From: RPQJ01 sp041910015
GTDB taxonomy: Bacteria; Pseudomonadota; Gammaproteobacteria; Steroidobacterales; Steroidobacteraceae
Reading direction: 5' to 3'
Assembly: GCA_041910015.1 (NCBI GenBank)
Contig: JAYRRR010000100.1
Span: 1-7,574 of the forward strand
Length of the DNA stretch: 7,574 bases
Shown here: positions 1-6,320 of the stretch, one piece after another
Position numbering within the stretch: the first letter of the stretch is position 1
How the letters are laid out: the number at the start of each line of letters is the position of its first letter
Position numbers and translations under genes: made by a program
The notes under the pieces: model-generated
Seen by the model: only the letters and a program-made list of their open reading frames with translations
Told to the model about the DNA's origin: nothing
The model's database searches: none

Positions 1-486
1 GCGGTCGCCACGATGCGGCCGGGGCTCACGCTCGAGGCCCGCAGCATCGCCTGGCCCGGCCGCACGTTCACCGGCCGCGTGGCGAGCGTCGATTCCCGCG
101 TGGACCCGCAGACGCGTTCGGTGACCGTGCGTGCGCTGGTGCCGAACGAGGAGGGCCTGTTGAAACCCGGCATGTTCCTCAACGTGTCGCTCGAGCGCGG
201 CCAGGCCGACGTGCTCATCGTGCCGGAGGAGGCGCTGCTGCCGGAGCAGGGCAGCGTCTTCGTGTACGTCGTCGACGGTGGCCGGGCGACCAGGCGCAGG
301 GTCGAGACGGGTCAGCGGCGTGTCGGCAGTGTGCAGGTGCTGAGCGGGCTCGAGCCGGGCGAGAGGGTGGTCACGGAGGGCACCCAGAAGCTGCGCGACG
401 GCGCGCCGGTCGAGGTGGTCGACGGTGGGCCGGCGCCGGGCCACGCCGCATCCGCAGCGGAGCCCGGGACGAGCGTCGCCCGATGA
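1..486 (+). CDS. RND efflux pump periplasmic adaptor subunit (HlyD/MFP family), 3' part
   Basis: Periplasmic adaptor (membrane fusion protein) that links an inner-membrane RND pump to an outer-membrane channel. Only the last 161 codons are present; the frame is open to the left edge, so the ATG at 13 is an internal Met and not the start. The visible part matches the C-terminal beta-barrel and membrane-proximal domains of the family. It has the stretch VDPQTRSVTVRALVPN (visible residues about 36-51), then LLKPGMFLNVSL, then VPEEALLPEQG, then GLEPGERVVTEGTQKLRDG near the end. The lipoyl and alpha-hairpin domains and the signal peptide lie off-window. Its TGA overlaps the ATG of the RND pump gene (ATGA at 483-486), which indicates one operon and probable translational coupling. 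The last ~20 residues are a low-complexity Ala/Gly/Pro tail. The family assignment is firm; the substrate cannot be read from this part. Confidence 0.93.
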   Translation, partial: AVATMRPGLTLEARSIAWPGRTFTGRVASVDSRVDPQTRSVTVRALVPNEEGLLKPGMFLNVSLERGQADVLIVPEEALLPEQGSVFVYVVDGGRATRRRVETGQRRVGSVQVLSGLEPGERVVTEGTQKLRDGAPVEVVDGGPAPGHAASAAEPGTSVAR

Positions 487-3400
487 GGATTGCGGAGGTC
501 TCGGTCCAGCGGCCCGTGTTCGCCGCGGTCATCAGCCTGATGCTGGTGATCCTGGGGCTGCTCGCGGCGTCGCGTCTGCCGGTCCGCGAACTGCCGGACG
601 TCGAAAGCCCGATCGTCTCGATCGAGACCAGCTACCTCGGCGCGTCGGCCGACGTCGTCGAGACCAAGATCACCCAGGTGCTGGAGGAGCGCGTCGCCGG
701 CCTCGAGGGTATCACCAAGATCACCTCGCAGAGCACCGACGGCCGCTCGAGCATCAACATCGAGTTCGACCCCGGCCGTTCGGTCGACGAGGCCGCGAAC
801 GACGTCCGCGACCGCGTGGCGCGCGTGCTCGACGACCTGCCGCCCGAGGCCGACCCGCCCGAGGTCGGCAAGGTCGACTTCAACGCCGAGCCGGTGATCT
901 GGCTGGTGCTGTCGAGCGACCGCATGAATGCACTCGCGCTCACGGACTATGCCGAGCGCGAGCTCGTCGACCGCTTCAGCGTGCTGCCCGGCGTGGCGCG
1001 CGTCCGCATGGGCGGCGCGCGCCGTTACGCCATGCGCGTGTGGATCGACCGCGAGGCGCTGGCCGCGCGGCAGCTGACCGTCGCCGACATCGAGGCCGCG
1101 TTGCGGCGCGAGAACGTGCAGCTTCCGGCAGGGCGGCTCGAATCAGCGCAACGGGAACTCACGCTGCGCACCGCCACGGGGCTCGACACCGAGCAGGACT
1201 TCCGCGAACTCGTGGTGGGCCGCGGCGGCGAGGGCTACCTGGTGCGGCTCGGCGAGGTGGCCGACGTGCGGCTCTCCGCCGAGAACGAGCGCAGCGTCTC
1301 GCGGACCAACGGCGTGCCGGGCGTCAGCATCGGCATCGAGCAGATCTCGAAGGCGAACACGATCGCCGTCGCGCGCGCCGTGCGCGCCGAGCGCGAGCGC
1401 GTGGCGCAGGACCTGCCCGAGGGCACGCGGCTCGAGGTGAACCTCGACCGGTCCGTCTTCATCGAGGCCTCGATGAAGGAGGTGCTCGAGGCGCTCGGCA
1501 TCGCCATGGCGCTCGTGGTCGGCGTGATCTTCGTCTTCCTCGGCAACGTCCGCGCCACGCTGATCCCGGCCGTCACGATCCCGGTATCGATCGTCGCGGC
1601 GTTCATCGTCATGGCGGCGCTGGGCTTTTCGGTCAACACGCTGACGCTGCTCGGCCTCGTGCTCGCAATCGGCCTGGTCGTCGACGATGCAATCGTCGTG
1701 CTCGAGAACATCTACCGCCGCATGGAGCGCGGCGAACCGGCACTGATCGCGTCGGTCGACGGCTCGCGCGAGATCGGCTTCGCCGTAATCGCCACGACCA
1801 TGGTGCTGGTCGCCGTGTTCCTGCCGATGTCGTTTCTCGAGGGCAACGTCGGCAAGCTGTTCCGCGAGTTCGGCTTCACGATCGCGGCGGCCGTGGCGTT
1901 CTCGTCGCTCGTCGCGCTGACGCTCACGCCGATGATGGCGTCGAAGCTGTTCGCCGGGGGCGCGCACCGCTCGCGCACGACCGAGGCGGTCGAGCGCTTC
2001 TTCGACGGCCTGTCGCGCCGGTACGACCGCGGCCTGCGCCGCGCGATGCGTCATCCCTGGCTGGTGATTCCGGGTGCGCTGGTCGCGACGGGGCTCGCTG
2101 CCGTGCTGCTGCGGGTGCTGCCCAGCGAGCTCGCGCCGCCGGAGGACCGCGGCTTCATGTTCGTCGCGCTGAACGGCCCCGAGGGCGCCTCGCTCGAATA
2201 CATGGACCGTCACGCCCGCCAGGTCGAGGCGATCGTGCAGCGGGAGATCGCGACCGGCGACGTCGTGCGACTGAACCTGCGTGTGCCCGGCGGGTTCGGC
2301 GGCGCGGCGGAGATGAACCAGGCCCGCGGCTTCATGATGCTCGCGCCGTGGGGCGAGCGCGAGCGGTCCGCCGAGCGGATCGCGCAGAGCCTGCGCCGCG
2401 AGCTGGACCAGCTGCCGGGCGTGCGCGCCTTCGTGACCCTGCCCGGCGGCTGGACCCCGGGGCAGGGGGCCCCGCTGCAGGTCGTGCTGCAGGGCACCGA
2501 ATACGCAGACCTGGTCGAGTGGCGCGACCTGCTGATGGCGCGCATGGCCGGCAATCCCGGCCTCGCGAACGTCAACTCGAATTACGAGGAACGCAAGCCG
2601 CAGCTCGACGTGTCGGTGGACCGCAACCGCGCGGCGGACCTCGGTGTGTCGCTGCAGACCGTATCGCGCACGCTCGAGACCGTGCTCGGCTCGCGCATCG
2701 TCACCACATTCGTCGAGCGTGACCGCGAATACAACGTGATCCTGCAGGGACGCGCCGAGGACCGCGCCACACCCGGCGACCTCGACAACCTCCATGTGCG
2801 TTCCGACCGCACCGGCGAACTCGTGCCGCTCGCCAACCTGGTGCGGCTGACGGAACTCGCCGGCCCGACACGTCTCAACCGCTTTGACCGGCTGCGTTCG
2901 ATCACCGTGAGCGCCGCGCTCGTGCCGGGCTACACGCTCGGCGAAGCGCTGCGGTACGTCGAGGGCGTCGTCGAGCAGGAGATGCCGCCGTCGGTCAAGC
3001 TCGGCTACGACGGCCAGTCGCGCGAGTTCAGGCAGTCCGGCACGCAGCTCTACTGGATGTTCGTGCTGGCGCTCGTGATCGTGTTCCTCGTGCTGGCCGC
3101 GCTGTTCGAGAGCTTCCGGCACCCGTTCATCATCATCACGACCGTGCCGCTCGCGGTCATCGGCGCGCTGGTCGGCCTGTGGCTCTACGGCATGTCGATC
3201 AACGTGTTCAGCCAGATCGCGGCGATCATGCTGGTCGGTCTCGCCGCCAAGAACGGCATCCTGATCGTCGAGTTCGCCAACCAGCTCCGCGATCGCGGCG
3301 TGGACTACGTCGAGGCGGTCATCGAGGCCGCGGCGATCCGGCTGCGTCCGGTGCTCATGACCAGCTTCTGCACGGCGTTCGGCGCCCTGCCGTTGATGCT

Positions 3401-3614
3401 GGCGGCCGGTGCGGGGGCGCGGTCGCTGCAGTCGATCGGCGTCGTCGTGTTCTACGGCGTCGTGGTCTCCGTGCTGCTCACGCTGCTCGTCGTACCGGCG
3501 GTCTATGCGCTGGTGGCCCGCGGCACGCAGTCGCCGCAGGCCGTTGCACAGCAGCTCGAACGTCTGCGTGCCGCCGTGCAGGGCGCCCCCGGCGGGCCGG
3601 TCACCCATGACTGA
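483..3614 (+). CDS. RND-family multidrug efflux permease (AcrB/MexF-like, HAE1 type)
   Basis: Inner-membrane proton-driven pump that exports hydrophobic or amphiphilic compounds through a tripartite complex with the adaptor encoded just upstream. It is 1043 residues, close to the roughly 1,030-1,050 usual for the family, and shows the internal duplication: TM1 at about 10-29, a first porter half, TM2-6 at about 335-490, TM7 at about 524-545, a second porter half, and TM8-12 at about 857-1010. The proton-relay residues known from AcrB (D407, D408, K940, R971, T978) all have counterparts here: D401-D402 in GLVVDDAIVVLEN, K923 in LAAKNGILIVEF, and R953 and T960 in IRLRPVLMT. The start ATG overlaps the adaptor stop; only a weak GGGACGAG (466-473) precedes it, which fits coupled translation. 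No outer-membrane channel gene follows within the window. The pump looks intact and functional. The exported substrate is unknown, so no gene symbol is given. Confidence 0.96.
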   Translation: MRIAEVSVQRPVFAAVISLMLVILGLLAASRLPVRELPDVESPIVSIETSYLGASADVVETKITQVLEERVAGLEGITKITSQSTDGRSSINIEFDPGRSVDEAANDVRDRVARVLDDLPPEADPPEVGKVDFNAEPVIWLVLSSDRMNALALTDYAERELVDRFSVLPGVARVRMGGARRYAMRVWIDREALAARQLTVADIEAALRRENVQLPAGRLESAQRELTLRTATGLDTEQDFRELVVGRGGEGYLVRLGEVADVRLSAENERSVSRTNGVPGVSIGIEQISKANTIAVARAVRAERERVAQDLPEGTRLEVNLDRSVFIEASMKEVLEALGIAMALVVGVIFVFLGNVRATLIPAVTIPVSIVAAFIVMAALGFSVNTLTLLGLVLAIGLVVDDAIVVLENIYRRMERGEPALIASVDGSREIGFAVIATTMVLVAVFLPMSFLEGNVGKLFREFGFTIAAAVAFSSLVALTLTPMMASKLFAGGAHRSRTTEAVERFFDGLSRRYDRGLRRAMRHPWLVIPGALVATGLAAVLLRVLPSELAPPEDRGFMFVALNGPEGASLEYMDRHARQVEAIVQREIATGDVVRLNLRVPGGFGGAAEMNQARGFMMLAPWGERERSAERIAQSLRRELDQLPGVRAFVTLPGGWTPGQGAPLQVVLQGTEYADLVEWRDLLMARMAGNPGLANVNSNYEERKPQLDVSVDRNRAADLGVSLQTVSRTLETVLGSRIVTTFVERDREYNVILQGRAEDRATPGDLDNLHVRSDRTGELVPLANLVRLTELAGPTRLNRFDRLRSITVSAALVPGYTLGEALRYVEGVVEQEMPPSVKLGYDGQSREFRQSGTQLYWMFVLALVIVFLVLAALFESFRHPFIIITTVPLAVIGALVGLWLYGMSINVFSQIAAIMLVGLAAKNGILIVEFANQLRDRGVDYVEAVIEAAAIRLRPVLMTSFCTAFGALPLMLAAGAGARSLQSIGVVVFYGVVVSVLLTLLVVPAVYALVARGTQSPQAVAQQLERLRAAVQGAPGGPVTHD

Positions 3615-3626
3615 AAAGCGATATAA

Positions 3627-3655
3627 GTGACGGATTTGTAAGGCATATTTATAAG
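3627..3655 (+). promoter_or_regulatory. Candidate sigma-70 promoter in AT-rich patch
   Basis: The hexamers GTGACG (3627-3632; four of six match TTGACA) and TATAAG (3650-3655; five of six match TATAAT) are separated by 17 bases, the preferred spacing. Transcription would begin near 3662 and read toward the M32 gene, giving a leader of about 130 bases. The AT-rich setting in otherwise GC-rich DNA supports a promoter. It is predicted from hexamers alone. Confidence 0.4.
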
Positions 3656-3692
3656 AGATCAGGCCCCTGTGGGTCGCCGGGGCGGGCGGCTT

Positions 3693-3701
3693 TGGTACAA
3701 T
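3693..3701 (+). promoter_or_regulatory. Candidate extended -10 promoter upstream of the M32 gene
   Basis: TGGTACAAT combines the extended -10 TGn motif (3693-3695) with a -10 hexamer TACAAT (3696-3701; five of six match TATAAT). No recognisable -35 lies 15-19 bases upstream, but an extended -10 can function without one. A 6-base inverted repeat, CGGGCG (3683-3688) and CGCCCG (3705-3710), brackets the element and might be an operator half-site pair, though six bases is weak evidence in DNA this rich in G and C. The start point would be near 3707, about 84 bases before the M32 ATG. Confidence 0.45.
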
Positions 3702-3730
3702 CGGCGCCCGATCCCGAGGGTTCATGCCGT

Positions 3731-3767
3731 TCCCGTGGCGACGGGAGGGCCGCGTCCGGCGCGGCCC
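3731..3767 (+). promoter_or_regulatory. Two adjacent perfect hairpins in the leader of the M32 gene
   Basis: The first hairpin has stem TCCCGT (3731-3736) and ACGGGA (3741-3746), six pairs closed by a GGCG loop. The second begins at the very next base: GGGCCGCG (3747-3754) pairs with CGCGGCCC (3760-3767), eight pairs with a TCCGG loop. Both lie downstream of both candidate promoters and 23 bases before the ATG at 3791, so every transcript would carry them. No T-run follows, so they are not an intrinsic terminator. They could stabilise the mRNA, limit ribosome access or bind a protein; no known riboswitch class is recognised. Confidence 0.4.
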
Positions 3768-3790
3768 GCGGCGCGCGAGCCCGACAGTCC

Positions 3791-5368
3791 ATGGCACAGA
3801 GTCCCTACCAGCAGCTCGAGCAGGAATTCCGCAGGCTCCACGCCTTCCGCGGTGCCGCGAGTCTGTTGCGCTGGGATGCCGCCGTGATGATGCCGCGCGG
3901 CAGCGCCGACGTCCGCGGCGAGCAGCTCGCCGCGCTGGACGCGGAATGCCACGCGCTGCTCACCGCGCCCAGGGTGTCGCGCCTGATCGAGCGTGCGCAG
4001 GCCAACCAGGCCCAGCTCGAGGACTGGCAACTCGCCAACCTGCGCGAAATGCGGCGCGAGCGCGACCACGCGATCGCGATGCCGCTGTCGCTGGTGACGC
4101 GCTTTGCGCGCGCGACGTCGCTCGCCGAGGTGCGCTGGCTGGAGGCGAAGCAGGCGAACGACTTCGCGCTGTTTGCGCCGCACCTCGAGGAAGTCGTGGC
4201 GCTCACGCGCGACAAGGCGGCCGTGCTGTCGCAGGCGCTCGGGCTCGCGCCCTACGATGCGTTGATCGACGGCTTCAGCCCGGGATTCCTGACGGCAGAC
4301 ATCGACCAGCTCTTCCGGCCGCTGAGCCGGCGCCTGCCCACGCTGATCCGTGAGTCCATCGAACTGCAGGCCCGGCGCCCGCCGTTGCCGCTCGACGCCA
4401 GGGTTGGCGTGTCGCGGCAGCGTTCGCTCGCGCTCGAGGTCATGCGGGCGCTCGGCTTCCCGTTCGACCGCGGCCGGCTCGACGAGGCCAGCCACGCCTT
4501 CACCGAGGGCGTCTGGGGCGACGTGCGCGTGACCACGAATTTCGACGCACGCGATCCGTTTCGCGGCCTCATGGGGGTGCTGCACGAGACGGGCCAGGCG
4601 ATGTACGACCTCGGGCTGCCCGCGGCGTGGCGCGACCAGCCGGTCGGCCGCGACCGCGGCATGGCGCTCGAGGAGAGCCTGTCGCTGCTGCTCGAGATGC
4701 TCATCGGTCGCAGCCGGTCGTTTCTCACGTGGCTGCACCCGCTGCTCGAGAAGCACCTCGGCGTCGGCGGCCCCGCCTGGAGCGTCGAGAACCTCTATCG
4801 CACGCTGACGCTGGTCCGACGCAGCGTGGTCCGTGCCGACGCCGACGAACTCACCTACCCCATGCACGTCATGGTGCGCTACGAGCTGGAGAAAAAGATC
4901 CTCGACGGCACGCTGCCGGTGGACGGTCTCCCCGAGGCCTGGCGCGAGGCCTTCGAGCGGCGGCTCGGCGTGCAGCCGGCCACCGATAGCGAGGGCTGCC
5001 TGCAGGACGTGCACTGGGCCGTGGGCTCGTTCGGGTATTTCCCGTCCTACGTGCTCGGGTCGCTGATCGCGGCGCAGATGTTCGAGAGCCTGCGCGCGCA
5101 ATCCGAGCACATCGACGCGGACATCGCCGCCGGCAGGTTCGGCGGGCTTTCGGAGTGGCTGCGGCAGAACGTGCACGCGCGCGGCGCGAGCGTGAGCGCG
5201 CAGGAGCTGATCCGGGAGGCCACCGGCAAGCCGCTGACGGCGGCGCCGTGGTTGCGTTACGCCGAGGCGAAGTACCTCGAGGACGCAGCGGATCTTGCGG
5301 ACACGGCACAGGAAGCGGCCGCCGCACCGGCCGACGAGACGCGCGTCGTGCCGGTGGCCGCTCCGTGA
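3791..5368 (+). CDS. Family M32 carboxypeptidase homologue with altered zinc-site motif
   Basis: Cytoplasmic M32 (Taq carboxypeptidase-like) protein, 525 residues against a usual ~500. Active members are zinc enzymes that remove C-terminal amino acids from peptides. Family landmarks in order: WDAAVMMPRG near residues 28-37; HAF (235-237) where HPF is usual; DVRVTT (244-249); HETGQ (265-269); EESLS (294-298); TYPMHVMVRY (355-364); GCLQDVHW (402-409) and GSFGYFPSY (412-420). The metal signature HEXXH reads HETGQ, so the second histidine ligand is Gln269. The downstream motif, normally HESQ, reads EESL. It keeps the probable third ligand Glu295, exactly 30 residues after His265 as in the Thermus enzyme (as I recall, H276 and E306). 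Activity is therefore doubtful. An Ala-rich tail ends the protein. The ATG at 3791 is chosen because MAQSPYQQLEQEF aligns with family N-termini. An in-frame TTG at 3692 would lie inside the -10 region. The ribosome site is weak (GAG at 3777-3779). ttcA follows closely in the same direction. Confidence 0.9.
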   Translation: MAQSPYQQLEQEFRRLHAFRGAASLLRWDAAVMMPRGSADVRGEQLAALDAECHALLTAPRVSRLIERAQANQAQLEDWQLANLREMRRERDHAIAMPLSLVTRFARATSLAEVRWLEAKQANDFALFAPHLEEVVALTRDKAAVLSQALGLAPYDALIDGFSPGFLTADIDQLFRPLSRRLPTLIRESIELQARRPPLPLDARVGVSRQRSLALEVMRALGFPFDRGRLDEASHAFTEGVWGDVRVTTNFDARDPFRGLMGVLHETGQAMYDLGLPAAWRDQPVGRDRGMALEESLSLLLEMLIGRSRSFLTWLHPLLEKHLGVGGPAWSVENLYRTLTLVRRSVVRADADELTYPMHVMVRYELEKKILDGTLPVDGLPEAWREAFERRLGVQPATDSEGCLQDVHWAVGSFGYFPSYVLGSLIAAQMFESLRAQSEHIDADIAAGRFGGLSEWLRQNVHARGASVSAQELIREATGKPLTAAPWLRYAEAKYLEDAADLADTAQEAAAAPADETRVVPVAAP

Positions 5369-5418
5369 TGCACGTGCCTGCCGCGCGCGTCCCGGCCCGT
5401 CGGGCACGGTACCCGTGA
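5368..5418 (+). other. Possible 16-codon coupling ORF between the M32 gene and ttcA
   Basis: An ATG at 5368 overlaps the M32 stop codon (TGATG, 5366-5370). The frame reads MHVPAARVPARRARYP and stops at TGA 5416-5418, which overlaps the GTG start of ttcA (GTGA, 5415-5418). It thus bridges the gap so that a ribosome could pass from gene to gene by re-initiation. A loose inverted repeat, GTGCCTG (5374-5380) and CGGGCAC (5401-5407, one G-T pair), lies within it. There is no clear Shine-Dalgarno sequence before the ATG or the GTG. The arrangement could equally be chance in GC-rich DNA. Confidence 0.2.
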
Positions 5419-6305
5419 GCGCTGCCGTCGACGACGGCGCGCCCGGCTCCGGCGCCCGCCGGCCCTCCGGCACGTTCAGGAAACTGCAGGCACGGTTGCG
5501 CGGTCTCGTCGGCAAGGCCATCGAGGACTTCCGCATGATCGAGGAGGGCGACCGCGTGATGGTCTGCCTCTCCGGCGGCAAGGACTCGTACACACTGCTC
5601 GACCTGCTGCTGTCCCTGCAGCGCAGCGCGCCGGTGCGGTTCGAACTCGTCGCAGTCAACCTCGACCAGAAGCAACCCGGGTTCCCCGCGCACGTCCTGC
5701 CGGAGTACCTCGCCTCGCTCGGTGTGACGCATCACGTGATCGAGCAGGACACCTATCGCGTCGTGAAGCGCGTGATCCCCGAGGGACGCACCCTGTGCGG
5801 GCTCTGCTCGCGGCTGCGGCGCGGAGCGCTGTACCGCTACGCGGGCGAGAACGGCATCACCAAGGTGGCACTCGGCCATCACCGCGACGACATCGTCGAG
5901 ACGATGTTCCTGAACCTGTTCTTCGGCGGGCGGCTCAAGGCGATGCCACCCAAGCTGCTGTCCGAGGACGGGCGGCACATCGTGATCCGGCCGCTCGCGT
6001 ACGTGGCGGAGCGCGACATCGAGCGCTACGCGCGTGCACGGTCGTTCCCGATCATTCCCTGCCGGTTGTGCGGCTCGCAGGAGCACCTGCAGCGCGTCGC
6101 GATCAAGCGGATGCTCGCCGACTGGGAACGCGAGTTTCCAGGCCGCACGGAGGCGATCTTCTCGTCGCTGTGCAACGTGGCGCCGTCGCACCTCGCCGAC
6201 CCGCAGGCCTACGACTTCGGCGGCCTCGAAGCGCGCCGCGCCGCCGTGCTGGCGGCGGCCGAAGGCGCCGACGGAGGTTCCGACAAGGAGCCCTGGGAGG
6301 AGTGA
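5415..6305 (+). CDS. ttcA: tRNA 2-thiocytidine(32) synthetase TtcA
   Basis: ATP-dependent, iron-sulfur tRNA thiolase that converts cytidine 32 in the anticodon loop of certain tRNAs to 2-thiocytidine; acts in the cytoplasm. The 296-residue protein carries the PP-loop SGGKDS (53-58) for ATP binding, and AVNLDQKQPGF (80-90). The first CxxC is CGLC (128-131), followed by SRLRRG; then come LGHHRDDI (153-160) and the second CxxC, CRLC (216-219) in PCRLCGSQ. In this family a [4Fe-4S] cluster is held by three cysteines drawn from these two CxxC motifs; all four are present. PSHLADPQAYDF near the C-terminus is also typical. GTG at 5415 is chosen as start: it gives the short N-terminal extension usual before the KLQ.RLR segment. 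The longer in-frame TTG at 5295 would overlap the M32 coding region and add an Arg-rich extension unlike the family. It is probably co-transcribed with the M32 gene, 46 bases upstream. The C-terminus is somewhat shorter than in the E. coli enzyme (about 311 residues). Confidence 0.95.
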   Translation: MSAAVDDGAPGSGARRPSGTFRKLQARLRGLVGKAIEDFRMIEEGDRVMVCLSGGKDSYTLLDLLLSLQRSAPVRFELVAVNLDQKQPGFPAHVLPEYLASLGVTHHVIEQDTYRVVKRVIPEGRTLCGLCSRLRRGALYRYAGENGITKVALGHHRDDIVETMFLNLFFGGRLKAMPPKLLSEDGRHIVIRPLAYVAERDIERYARARSFPIIPCRLCGSQEHLQRVAIKRMLADWEREFPGRTEAIFSSLCNVAPSHLADPQAYDFGGLEARRAAVLAAAEGADGGSDKEPWEE

Positions 6306-6320
6306 TCCCGGCGGCGGCGC

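Larger units (their letters stand above)
3615..3790. other. Intergenic region between the efflux operon and the M32 gene
   Basis: This 176-base gap is the only substantial non-coding stretch in the window. Its first ~45 bases (3615-3660) are strikingly AT-rich compared with the surrounding DNA and hold two TATAAG hexamers (3622-3627 and 3650-3655). The remainder returns to high GC and contains an extended -10 element and two adjacent hairpins, annotated separately. I see no hairpin followed by a T-run, so there is no evident intrinsic terminator for the efflux operon; termination may be Rho-dependent. No short gene with a convincing start and ribosome site is visible here. Confidence 0.7.

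Noticed and set aside
425..2722. A 765-codon plus-strand frame overlapping the adaptor and pump genes
   Set aside because: Its product is Arg/Ala/Gly-rich low complexity with no family motif, in a shifted frame over the clear RND gene; it is a composition shadow.
483..3614. Check of the RND pump for missing proton-relay residues
   Set aside because: All five expected positions (D401, D402, K923, R953, T960) are present and the length is normal, so there is nothing unusual to report.
3692..3790. A TTG start at 3692 giving the M32 protein 33 extra N-terminal residues
   Set aside because: The TTG sits within the extended -10 element, the extra residues are Arg/Ala/Gly-rich and unlike the family, and the hairpins would fall inside the coding region. 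The ATG at 3791 fits the usual N-terminus.
1143..3797. An 884-codon open frame on the minus strand opposite the RND pump gene
   Set aside because: It lies antisense to a well-supported pump gene, and its translation is His/Arg/Asp-rich with no recognisable domain. Long antisense frames of this kind are expected in DNA with very high GC at third codon positions.
5295..5414. A TTG start at 5295 giving TtcA 40 extra residues
   Set aside because: It would overlap the end of the M32 gene and add an Arg-rich extension absent from known TtcA proteins; GTG at 5415 is better.
3722..5659. A 645-codon minus-strand frame opposite the M32 gene and the start of ttcA
   Set aside because: No recognisable domain or motif, and it is antisense to two genes with strong family matches; a composition artefact.
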